Assembly: GCF_947581735.1 (NCBI RefSeq)
Contig: NZ_CANPVT010000045.1
Coordinates: forward strand, 1 to 64,000
From: Candidatus Palauibacter soopunensis
Lineage (GTDB): Bacteria; Gemmatimonadota; Gemmatimonadetes; Palauibacterales; Palauibacteraceae
Reading direction: 5' to 3'
DNA length: 64,000 nt
The notes beneath the pieces were generated by a model that saw nothing but the letters and a program-made list of their open reading frames with translations, searched no databases and was not told the origin of the DNA. Of this stretch, positions 1 through 7,243 are shown piece by piece. Each line of letters opens with the position of its first letter. Position 1 is the stretch's first letter. Position numbers and translations under genes: made by a program.

Positions 1-50
<50 letters not shown>

Positions 51-77
51 TGTCAGGTGATTACCGTACTGGTACAT
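51..77 (+). repeat. Left terminal inverted repeat
   Basis: This 27-bp sequence starts TGTCAGGTGA. It matches the reverse complement of 4058-4084 at 25 of 27 positions, with mismatches at repeat positions 11 and 21. It sits directly against the poly-C edge, and the minus-strand gene stops at 86. Confidence 0.75.
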
Positions 78-85
78 CCTGGGCG

Positions 86-1861
86 CTATTGAACCGGTTC
101 GAACTGTCCGAAGTACTCGGCGACGTTGCCGCTTATCTCGACGTTGAACTTCTCGTCCAGGGAGTAGTTATCGAACAGCCAATTCAGCGCGCTGTAGTGA
201 CGGTGCAGGAAATCAAGGAGGTCAGGACCAAAGCTGATGACCCCCGGCCGTACCGGCGTGACCGAACACAGGCAGGATGCGATCACCCCCAGCGTCACTC
301 CGTCCGTGGAAAGGAAATAGAACCAATAGGGAAATGCTTCATCCAGCTTGGCGCAGAAGCGCCTCACCTCCGGGATGTCACGTAGTTCTCGCGGATCGTT
401 GGAGTACCCGAGAAAGGCCAACTCTACGCGCCCCCGAAACCGTTCGACGGTGTCCTGGTCAGCGAGCACACGCGACAGGGTTGCGGTCGTACCGGACACG
501 TCGAGGGCTTCCACATCTGAGCGATCTACGACCACACGCAGCCAGTCGACATCCAAGTCTTCCCCGGAACCCATTCCAGCAACCTCTGCGCTTATCGGAT
601 CGCCCGATATGGGACGGGAAATGATGTGGCTGCCCTCCGTGACCGCCTGAGCCGGTTCATGCGTAGTCGGGTCTGCCGCGTTCCCTGTTGCGGTTGGATC
701 GTACAGCACCGTCTTCCTCGTACGAAGGCCGAATCGGTTACGTGGGAACACACCCACCGCGCGGGCGGCTGCGAAGATCTCCCCCAACGTCGCCACGAAG
801 CTCTCCTCATTGGTCCGGAAGAACGTAAGCTGGTGGAATTCACTATGATCCATCAGTAGACAAGGAGTGCCCGTCTCGCCGTATACGGTAAGGACAGGTG
901 GGCTACAGTCTGGGCGGTCAGGGTCGAATAACTCTTTGACGATGACGAGCCCGAAGACATCGCGGCCGGACATGGCCACCCGACGGCGCTTCCCCTCGGT
1001 GACGATCTCGATGGACTGAGCAGATCGAAGGTGATTGATGGACCCCTTCAACTGAGTACTCGCCCTCCTTACATGCTTGACGGCAGTGGCCCTCTTGCGA
1101 ACGATCTTCCGTGTCAGTCCGGCCTGCGTACTTGGGCTGCCCTTGGCCTGAATCAGCAGTAGAGTCTTGGTCGTGGCAACGAGGACGTCTACGAACTCTC
1201 GTCCGTTGTCGGCGCGAATCGGGTTCTTGAAGACCCGGGCACCTCCGAACGGGCGATGGAGAGCTGTGGCGATGTCGGGCTCGTTGAGATCGCCCGGGTT
1301 CGCGACGTCCTCAGCCAAGTTGTCGGGGAACCGCCGCTCCCGCAGGTGGATCGTGAACGCATTGACGTCGTCACTCCGCGAACGCGCACCAAACCAGGCT
1401 TGCAGGTCGTCGACGACTTTCCGGGCGCCAGCGACGGTTAGGGACGTGAAGCGCATCGTGTTCGAGACGGCACGGAAACGATGAGCACTCGGATTCTCGG
1501 CTCGGAAGCCCAGCAGTTCTCGACCTAGCTCGTCGAAGAAGTGGACGTAGAAGGAGTCCGACGAGAGGAGCAAGAGGAAGTCGCGGGCCATCTCCTCGTC
1601 GAGGGGCGTGCGGATGACCAGTGGCTCGTCGCTGTCATCGAAGAAGGCTGTCACCAGACCATGCGTAGCTACATCGTCCACGTGGACGGGAACCCAATAG
1701 AAACTGAACCCTCCCCGTAGTCTGGCCGTTTGGGCCATCTCTCGCGCGGCCTTCACGATGAGGATGATCCGCGAGTCACGACCGCGGCGCATGGGCCATA
1801 CGCCTCCCGGCCAGTCCGCGAGTATGTCTTGAACCTCCGGGTTTGTAACGGTGAGCCGCAT
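86..1861 (-). CDS. 591-aa protein with PD-(D/E)xK nuclease-like motif, unknown family
   Basis: I do not recognise the family. The ATG at 1861 is preceded by GGAG at good spacing. Residues 1-170 are a mixed alpha/beta region without a signal peptide or membrane segment. Residues 194-240 contain an acidic residue (E194), then D225 in a strand (FVDVLVA) and Q238-A-K240 ending the next strand (LLLIQAKGSPS). This is the D...(D/E/Q)xK arrangement of restriction-endonuclease-fold nucleases. A basic helical stretch (residues 249-280, many K/R) follows. The C-terminal 200 residues show no motif I can name. It is the divergent partner of the TIGR04141-type gene inside the same inverted-repeat unit, so a DNA-targeting defence role is plausible but inferred. 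Confidence 0.7.
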   Translation of the reverse strand: MRLTVTNPEVQDILADWPGGVWPMRRGRDSRIILIVKAAREMAQTARLRGGFSFYWVPVHVDDVATHGLVTAFFDDSDEPLVIRTPLDEEMARDFLLLLSSDSFYVHFFDELGRELLGFRAENPSAHRFRAVSNTMRFTSLTVAGARKVVDDLQAWFGARSRSDDVNAFTIHLRERRFPDNLAEDVANPGDLNEPDIATALHRPFGGARVFKNPIRADNGREFVDVLVATTKTLLLIQAKGSPSTQAGLTRKIVRKRATAVKHVRRASTQLKGSINHLRSAQSIEIVTEGKRRRVAMSGRDVFGLVIVKELFDPDRPDCSPPVLTVYGETGTPCLLMDHSEFHQLTFFRTNEESFVATLGEIFAAARAVGVFPRNRFGLRTRKTVLYDPTATGNAADPTTHEPAQAVTEGSHIISRPISGDPISAEVAGMGSGEDLDVDWLRVVVDRSDVEALDVSGTTATLSRVLADQDTVERFRGRVELAFLGYSNDPRELRDIPEVRRFCAKLDEAFPYWFYFLSTDGVTLGVIASCLCSVTPVRPGVISFGPDLLDFLHRHYSALNWLFDNYSLDEKFNVEISGNVAEYFGQFEPVQ

Positions 1862-1978
1862 CAGGGAGTCTCCAGAGGGTTGCCTAGTTGTAGGTGCTAC
1901 CAGGGCTGTTCACCGGATCGACGCGCAATCTGCGAGTTCCTGTCAGAGAGCTCACACCCTACTCGTGGGAGGATCCGG

Positions 1979-2385
1979 TGAGCGTGCACAAGGATGCGAG
2001 GTTGACGTCCGCGGGGCGAGCCACACCGTCACCCGCGGCGGATCCCTCGCCAGCGCCGCCGCCAGATCGAGCGGTTGAGACGGGAGCGCTGGAGTTGTCC
2101 CCGGATCGACGGCGACTGGAGCAAGACAGTGAAGGGTGGGAGTACTACCACGCGCCGGTCAATGACGCGTCGCGGATCGCCTACGGGGAGGTGCTGTCCG
2201 GCGAACGGAAGGAGGACGCGGTGGCGTTCCTCCTGCGCGTGGTCGCCTTCTTCGGGCGTCAGGGCGTGAAGATCAGCCAGCTCATGACCGACAAGCGGGG
2301 GCTGCTACGGGTCGAAACGGTTCCAGAGGACGCTCCGAGAACTTGGAATCGGCCACATCTTATTCACAGAAACGCGCGGTGGTGG
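1979..2385 (+). pseudogene. Decayed IS481-like transposase
   Basis: A GTG at 1979 opens with VSVHKDARLT, typical of the N-terminus of IS481-family transposases. After a frame change, bases near 2057-2110 read RRQIERLRRERWSCPRI, matching the helix-turn-helix arm. Another shift leads into the DDE core, with GWEYYHAPVNDASRIAYGEV (about 2137-2190) and LMTDK (near 2283). A further frameshift leads to GCYGSKRFQRTLRELGIGH. About 100 internal residues and the C-terminal catalytic Glu region are missing. At least three frames are needed to read it, so it cannot be functional. It may be the remnant of the enzyme that once moved the surrounding inverted-repeat unit. Confidence 0.75.
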
Positions 2386-2473
2386 CTTTCCGAGGTGTTC
2401 CTGATAAATTCCGGCCGCAAAGAGGCCCCGCATCCGCAGCCCAGGACTCCTCCGCGAGAGGCAGGCGATATCC

Positions 2474-4042
2474 ATGAAGTCGGTGACACTCAGGACCTTC
2501 GCGCTTAGGGCAGGTTTCACAGAGCCCGCCGACATCTTGAAGGACTCGAGTAGCTGTACGCCCCATGAGATTTCCGTCGGCGGTAGCCGCATCGGAACCC
2601 TCTACATCAAGAACTCAAGATTGACACGGCCTCAGTGGCTTGATTTCTTCGATGAAGTGCCTGAAATCAAGGCACTGGATCTATGGAATCGGAGCCACTC
2701 GGCCGTTCTCCTGGTTGAAACGGCAGGCAGAAGGTTCGCCCTCTCCTTCGGGTATGGTTACTCGATGATCGAGCCTGCCGCCATCACACGGCGCTTCGGG
2801 TTGCGGGCCGCCTTGAATCTCGTCGACCCCGATCAGATCAGGTCGATGGACCGGAAGCGTCTTGAGTCAGTGGCGATGTACACCCGTGAGCAAGCTGGTC
2901 GCGGTTCAGGTCTCAACGCGTTTACGATTGACGCCGAGCGTGAGTTGCTACGGTCAATCACCGGAGCGAGCAAGGACCAAGGGGTAGGGACGCGCGTATC
3001 GGGGAAGGACGCCTTCGCCATCACGGGGCGGACGGAACTCAGTGAGGTCCTCGAAAGCGTGGCGTCTTGGTATGAGCTGAGTCAAAGGGACGAGTACAAG
3101 GGTTCGTTCCTCTGGGTGGACAACATCGCTGAAGAACGCGACCCGACCAAGAGTCTGAGCTTGGACAGCGCTCTTGAAGCGCGGATCCGAGATGGCGACC
3201 TGGAGAAGATTTGGCTCATGCCGCCCGAGATACTGGACTGGGCCGATATCGACGGTTTCAAGTTCAGAAACAAGAACCAGCCGCTTTGCCAAGAGCTTGA
3301 GTTCGACATCTACTTCGCTGACAGGTACCGGAAGCAATCCGAGGCGAGTATCAAGAAAATGAAGGACGACAAGGTGCTGGCCCAGTCGAATGAAACAGGC
3401 GCTGCCGACCCTCGGTGGAGCGTCTACGATTGCCTGTATGCAGAGGTGAGGCTTGAGGATGACTTGTATATCCTTGACGAGTCGCAGTGGTATCGTATTG
3501 ACCGGGGCTTCGCAGATGAGGTGGCGGGGTTTCAGTCCACGATGGTGGCCACTGGCGTGTCTCTACCGGCGTGTGAGAGCGAGAAGGAGGGCTGCTACAA
3601 CGCAAGAGTGGCCAAAGAGAGCAACGACTCGTTGAGGTTGATGGACAAGAAGACGGTGAGTTCTGGGCGAGGGCGGGGCACGGTTGAGATTTGCGACCTC
3701 TACCATCCTGTCGAGAAGATCTTCGTGCATGTGAAGAAATACAGTTCGTCGAGCACGATGAGCCATCTATTCGCCCAGGGCTACGTTGCAGCTCAGAGCC
3801 TGCTCTACCATCGTGACTTTCAACGCCGCGCGATCGAGAAGTTCCCCGACGGCGGCCTTCCCGAGGGCGATTTCGATCCCACCGAATACGAGGTCGCATA
3901 CGCCGTGATAGCCAAGACGGGACAGGATCAAGTTCAGCTCCCATTCTTCAGCCTCGTGAATCTCAGGACTGCTGCTCAGACGTTGGAGAGGATAGGGTTT
4001 AAGCCGACCCTAACGGTGATTCCGAACCATGTGTCCACCTGA
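2474..4042 (+). CDS. TIGR04141 / DUF6119 family sporadically distributed protein
   Basis: This 522-aa soluble protein matches my memory of the TIGR04141 (DUF6119) family along its length. Landmarks are a GYGYSMI segment near residue 95, the RFGLRAALN and TREQAGRGS blocks (about 112-145), LEKIWLMPPEILDWADIDGF (about 243-262), and KKYSSSSTMSHLFAQG near residues 421-436. The family is patchily distributed and often found in mobile or restriction-rich neighbourhoods; its biochemical role is not established. The D...HVKK stretch before the Ser-rich block could be a divergent nuclease-type motif, which is inference. It starts at an ATG with an upstream purine-rich region. It ends one base before a tandem repeat that forms the element's right end. 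Codon use and GC are lower than in flanking host genes. Confidence 0.8.
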   Translation: MKSVTLRTFALRAGFTEPADILKDSSSCTPHEISVGGSRIGTLYIKNSRLTRPQWLDFFDEVPEIKALDLWNRSHSAVLLVETAGRRFALSFGYGYSMIEPAAITRRFGLRAALNLVDPDQIRSMDRKRLESVAMYTREQAGRGSGLNAFTIDAERELLRSITGASKDQGVGTRVSGKDAFAITGRTELSEVLESVASWYELSQRDEYKGSFLWVDNIAEERDPTKSLSLDSALEARIRDGDLEKIWLMPPEILDWADIDGFKFRNKNQPLCQELEFDIYFADRYRKQSEASIKKMKDDKVLAQSNETGAADPRWSVYDCLYAEVRLEDDLYILDESQWYRIDRGFADEVAGFQSTMVATGVSLPACESEKEGCYNARVAKESNDSLRLMDKKTVSSGRGRGTVEICDLYHPVEKIFVHVKKYSSSSTMSHLFAQGYVAAQSLLYHRDFQRRAIEKFPDGGLPEGDFDPTEYEVAYAVIAKTGQDQVQLPFFSLVNLRTAAQTLERIGFKPTLTVIPNHVST

Positions 4043-4072
4043 ATGTACAAGTACGGTATGTACAAGTACGGT
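4043..4072 (+). repeat. Two tandem 15-bp units at the element's right end
   Basis: The unit ATGTACAAGTACGGT occurs twice in a row, starting right after the stop codon of the 522-aa gene. The second copy is the inner part of the right inverted repeat, and each unit contains the palindrome GTACAAGTAC with one central mismatch. The left end has only one copy. Iterated motifs at one end resemble transposase-binding sites. Confidence 0.8.
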
Positions 4073-4084
4073 ATTCACCTGACA
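4058..4084 (-). repeat. Right terminal inverted repeat
   Basis: Read on the minus strand this begins TGTCAGGTGA and matches the left repeat at 25 of 27 bases. Outside it, host-like GC-rich sequence resumes. The stretch 4085-4335 holds no gene or terminator that I can identify. Confidence 0.75.
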
Positions 4085-4335
4085 CCCGGCTTCGCCGAGA
4101 TCAGCGCTCCAGGCTGCCGTTGTCACTTCCTTTCCGGTTGACTTCTTCCGGCTCCTGGACGTCGGATTCCGTTCCTGAAGACATGGTACGGGGTCCGCGC
4201 CTCCATGCCGCAGCCGCGCTCGATTGGACCGGAGCGCTCGTCGCGCGGACGACTGACTGGCGAACTCTGCTTTCACAGCCGGGGCATGAGGTGAGAACGC
4301 AGATCGACTAGGCTGATTGACGGTCGGCTCGCGCG

Positions 4336-5805
4336 CTACGGCGCCCGCCACCTCCCGCGGCGCAGCAGTTCACCGCTACCCGGCCCCGCCAGGATCTCCC
4401 CGTTCTCGTACACCACCTCGCCGCGGCGGAGCGTCATCACGGGCCAGCCTGTGACCTCCCACCCCGAGTAGACCGAGAAACCGGCGCCGGAGAACATGTC
4501 CTCGTCGCGGATGGTGCGCGTCTCGTCCGGATCCCAGAGGACGATGTCGGCGTCCGAGCCCACCGCGACCGTGCCCTTGCGGGGATAGAGTCCGAAGAGC
4601 TTGGCGGCGTTGGTCGAGGTCACCGCCACGAAGCGCTCCTCGGAGATGCGCCCCTGGACGACGCCCTCGGAATAGAGCATCGGCCGCACCACCTGGAGGT
4701 TGTTCAGGCCGGCCCGGTGCCGGCTGATGGTCTGCGACGGGTCCATCTTCTCGTCGCGTCGATAGGCGACGTGGTCCGTGGCGAGGACGTGCACCGATCC
4801 GTTGGCGATGCCCGCCCACAGGGCGTCCTGATCGGCCTGCTCGCGAAGCGGCGGCTGTCCCACGTAGAGCCCGCGGTCGGGGCCCTCGAAGCGCTCGCGC
4901 GTGAAGTGGAGGTAGATGGGGCGGGTTTCGACGAACACGTTGAGCCCCCGGTCCCGGGCTTCCTGCAGCACCCGCAGCGCGCCTGCGGAGGAGACGTGAA
5001 CCGCGTAGATGGGCGCGGCGGTGGCCTCGGCCATGGCGACCGCGCGCTGGGTGGCGACGACTTCGCCGACCACCGGCCGGCTGTCCGGGAAGTACTCGAG
5101 CGAGGTGCGTCCGGCGGCGGTGAGTTGGGCCACCGCGCGGGCGAGGATGGGCCCGTCCTCGCAGTGCACCATGCTCAGCATGCCGGCGCGCCCGGCCGCG
5201 TCCATGGTCGCCATGTAGTCGGGCACGGCGGCGTCGAACAGGGTTCGCACCATGAAGGTCTTGGTGCTGGTCTGGCCGGTTTCGGCGGCCAGGGTGGCCA
5301 TCTGGTCTTCCTGGGCTTCGGGGTCGTTGATGCCCGCGTGCAGGATGACGTCCGCGATGGCCTGCTCCCGGATGAGCGCCGCCTCGCGCTCGATCGCCTG
5401 GGCGAGCGTCCGCCCCTCCGCCGGGAAGGCGAAGTTCGAGATGGTGGTGATGCCTCCCGCGAGCGCCGCCTGCGACCCGGTGCGGTAGTCGTCGCGTGTG
5501 CGTCCCCCCAGGTGGACGTGCGGATCCACCCCGCCCGGCATGACGAGCAGCCCGGTGGCATCGATCTCGCGGGCGCCGGCCCCCGCGGCGAGCCCGGTCC
5601 CGATCTCGACGATGGTCCCGTCCCGCACCCGCACGTCCGCGTCGAACCGTCCCTCCGAGGTGACCACGGTGCCCCCGCTGATGAGGATCTCCTGGGGGGC
5701 CGTGGCGGCCTCGAGCGGGGTGGTTGCGGCCAGCGTTGCGAGGAGTACGGCAGCGGTCGCGGCGGAGTGGAGCGGGTGGGCGGCGAAGTCCTTCGAGGCG
5801 GCCAT
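4336..5805 (-). CDS. Exported dihydropyrimidinase/hydantoinase-like amidohydrolase
   Basis: This 489-aa member of the cyclic amidohydrolase (D-hydantoinase/dihydropyrimidinase/allantoinase) group would hydrolyse a cyclic amide ring. The metal site is complete: H96 and H98 (DPHVHL), carboxylatable K182 (STKTFMV), H214 (MVHCED), H270 (YAVHVSS) and D344 (ATDHVA). Residues 1-35 form a signal peptide-like stretch with a hydrophobic core and an Ala-rich cleavage region. This is unusual because classical family members are cytoplasmic. No pyrimidine or hydantoin partner gene is adjacent, so the substrate is open. The gene stands alone between the mobile element and a lipoprotein gene on the same strand. 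Confidence 0.85.
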   Translation of the reverse strand: MAASKDFAAHPLHSAATAAVLLATLAATTPLEAATAPQEILISGGTVVTSEGRFDADVRVRDGTIVEIGTGLAAGAGAREIDATGLLVMPGGVDPHVHLGGRTRDDYRTGSQAALAGGITTISNFAFPAEGRTLAQAIEREAALIREQAIADVILHAGINDPEAQEDQMATLAAETGQTSTKTFMVRTLFDAAVPDYMATMDAAGRAGMLSMVHCEDGPILARAVAQLTAAGRTSLEYFPDSRPVVGEVVATQRAVAMAEATAAPIYAVHVSSAGALRVLQEARDRGLNVFVETRPIYLHFTRERFEGPDRGLYVGQPPLREQADQDALWAGIANGSVHVLATDHVAYRRDEKMDPSQTISRHRAGLNNLQVVRPMLYSEGVVQGRISEERFVAVTSTNAAKLFGLYPRKGTVAVGSDADIVLWDPDETRTIRDEDMFSGAGFSVYSGWEVTGWPVMTLRRGEVVYENGEILAGPGSGELLRRGRWRAP

Positions 5806-5878
5806 GGGATCCTCCGGGCGGCGGCGGCGCTGACGGACACCATAGCCGGGCCGCTCGACGGATCGCCAGCCGCCCGGT

Positions 5879-6361
5879 TTAGTGCTCGTGCACGTGCACG
5901 TGGAGGGGAGCGGTGACGAAGTCGGCGTGTCCCGACCCGACGGCGCCGTGCATGAGGCTGAAGGTAAGCTCGGTATCGCCCTCCGCCCCTCCGTGCAGGT
6001 GTCCCCCGAACTCGCCGGGAGTGTCCTGCTCGAACTCCGCGATGGACTCGTTCGCGACGTCCACCCTCAGGTAGAAGTCACTGCCGAGCGTAACCGCGTG
6101 CCCGTCGTGGTCTGTGAACTGCACGCCGATGTGGGCGGTTTCCTCGCCCGGCTCGACCTCGAGTTCTCCGGTCCACGTCCCATCGTGCCCGTCATAGGAC
6201 GCGACGGTCTGGCCGCTGAGCGACAGGGTCACGCCCTCGACTTCGTCGGCGTGAAAGTCGTCGTCCATGGGCTCCATGGGGTCGTCGCCGCCGCAGGCGC
6301 CAAGGACCAGCAGTCCCGCGGTCGCCAGGACGAGTGGCAGTTTCCGTTGAAGATGTCTCAC
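5879..6361 (-). CDS. Small His-rich secreted lipoprotein
   Basis: The product is 160 aa when started at GTG 6361, which has GAGGTGA at ideal spacing; an in-frame upstream ATG at 6436 would add 25 unlikely residues. The signal peptide ends in the lipobox LVLGAC followed by GGDD, predicting a lipid-anchored protein. The mature part is acidic and unusually rich in histidine (HDGH, GGHLHGG, C-terminal HVHVHEH), which suggests metal binding. It looks like a small beta-sandwich domain. I cannot name a family. An AT-rich imperfect palindrome lies upstream. Confidence 0.7.
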   Translation of the reverse strand: MRHLQRKLPLVLATAGLLVLGACGGDDPMEPMDDDFHADEVEGVTLSLSGQTVASYDGHDGTWTGELEVEPGEETAHIGVQFTDHDGHAVTLGSDFYLRVDVANESIAEFEQDTPGEFGGHLHGGAEGDTELTFSLMHGAVGSGHADFVTAPLHVHVHEH

Positions 6362-6411
6362 GTTCTCACCTCGTTCCGTTGATTGGATCTGCCCGCCTCG
6401 GGCATGACCTC

Positions 6412-6438
6412 GACGGTAACGATAGCGGATTATCAATA
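6412..6438. promoter_or_regulatory. Possible metal-regulator operator (imperfect palindrome)
   Basis: Upstream of the His-rich lipoprotein, the AT-rich segment contains TATTGATA and, about six bases away, TATCGTTA on the minus strand, an inexact dyad with a GATAATC core. It resembles Fur/Zur-type operators only loosely. Support comes from its position and from the metal-binding look of the downstream product. Confidence 0.3.
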
Positions 6439-6499
6439 ACGGTCAAGAAGGCTGCCGTTCCTCTCCGGCAACGCGAACCGCACCATCCTCACCGGTCGC

Positions 6500-6557
6500 T
6501 TGACCGTTCACAGCGGCGATTCGTATTGTGAGTCAGATCAAATCATAATATGAGTCA
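6500..6557 (+). promoter_or_regulatory. Candidate promoter and operator of the toxin-antitoxin operon
   Basis: TTGACC (6500-6505) and TATTGT (6524-6529) are spaced 18 bp apart and could serve as -35 and -10 elements. Two copies of TGAGTCA follow at 6529-6535 and 6551-6557, exactly 22 bp apart (two helical turns), just before the antitoxin ATG. Ribbon-helix-helix antitoxins usually repress their own operon through such iterated half-sites. Confidence 0.4.
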
Positions 6558-6572
6558 TCGTGGGATCAGGAT

Positions 6573-6833
6573 ATGAAACAGCTCACCGTTAGAGGCCTCG
6601 GGGACGATCTGACCGGGGCGATTCGCCGCCTGGCGAACCGCGACGGCACATCGCTCAACCGAGCCGCCGTCAAACTGCTGCGCCGGGGGGCGGGGCTGGA
6701 GGGTAGACAGGCGGCCGACGCGGTCGGGTCGTCGCTGGATCGCTTCATCGGCTCCTGGAGCGACGCGGAGGCGGACGAGACCGAACGGGCGCTCAGGCAC
6801 TTCGAGACGATCGACGAGGCCATGTGGGATTGA
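6573..6833 (+). CDS. FitA/VapB-type ribbon-helix-helix antitoxin
   Basis: This 86-aa protein has an N-terminal strand (KQLTVRGL) followed by two helices (LTGAIRRLANRDGTSLNRAA), the usual ribbon-helix-helix DNA-binding layout of FitA/VapB antitoxins. The C-terminal half is charged and would wrap around the toxin (SWSDAEADETERAL). Its last ten bases overlap the toxin start, giving translational coupling. It should neutralise the downstream PIN ribonuclease and autorepress through the TGAGTCA repeats upstream. Confidence 0.85.
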   Translation: MKQLTVRGLGDDLTGAIRRLANRDGTSLNRAAVKLLRRGAGLEGRQAADAVGSSLDRFIGSWSDAEADETERALRHFETIDEAMWD

Positions 6834-7219
6834 GGGTGCTGCTCGACTCGAACGCTTATGTGCAGCTCATGCGGGGGAGCGAGAAGGCAGCCGGGATCGT
6901 GCGGAGAGCCGAGGAGGTTCTGCTGTCGACGATCGTGCTCGGCGAACTGCTGTACGGCTTCCGCTACGGCTCGCGCTACGAGCGCAACGCCCGCGCGCTG
7001 CGCGCCTTCCTCGACAATCCCTACGTCACCGTGGTGCCGGTCGATAAGACCACGGCCGACCGGTACTCGAGAATCGCGGCGGCTCTGCGTGCAAGGGGCC
7101 GCCCGATCCCCACCAACGATATCTGGATCGCCGCCCACGCCATGCAGACGGGAGCCGACCTGCTGTCGGCCGACCGCCACTTCGAGCACGTGGAAGGCAT
7201 CGCCTGGGTCCGCCTCTAG
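6824..7219 (+). CDS. FitB/VapC-type PIN-domain toxin
   Basis: This 131-aa PIN-domain ribonuclease starts at GTG 6824 inside the antitoxin gene. All four acidic metal ligands are in place: D8 (LLDSNAY), E41 (LGELLYG), D99 (PTNDIWIAA) and D117 (SADRHF). Proteins of this family cleave tRNA, rRNA or mRNA when the antitoxin is lost. The intact active site and coupled arrangement suggest a working module. The RNA target cannot be told from sequence. Confidence 0.9.
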   Translation: MGLRVLLDSNAYVQLMRGSEKAAGIVRRAEEVLLSTIVLGELLYGFRYGSRYERNARALRAFLDNPYVTVVPVDKTTADRYSRIAAALRARGRPIPTNDIWIAAHAMQTGADLLSADRHFEHVEGIAWVRL

Positions 7220-7243
7220 CACCATGACCGCACATCGCCGCTC

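Larger units (their letters stand above)
51..4084. mobile_element. TIR-bounded 4.03-kb mobile element with two cargo genes and a dead transposase
   Basis: The unit is delimited by 27-bp inverted repeats at 51-77 and 4058-4084, which differ at only two positions and begin 5'-TGTCAGGTGA. Both internal genes point outward and stop very close to the repeats: the minus gene ends 9 bp inside the left repeat and the plus gene ends 15 bp before the right one. Between the two gene starts lies a broken IS481-like transposase. By eye the GC content is roughly 10 points below the rest of the window. IS481-type elements with passenger genes are known. Assigning these ends to the decayed transposase is inference. 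The target duplication cannot be checked because the left flank is poly-C. Confidence 0.65.

Noticed and set aside
1894-2508. A 204-codon plus-strand frame as a single intact gene
   Set aside because: Only parts of it match IS481 transposase, and the matching segments change frame, so it is a pseudogene rather than a new protein.
4085-4335. Short open frames between the element and the dihydropyrimidinase gene
   Set aside because: No ribosome-binding site, no motif and no coding bias. Treated as intergenic.
6412-6438. A firm Fur or Zur box call
   Set aside because: The dyad matches only loosely, so it is kept as a low-confidence candidate and not assigned to a regulator.
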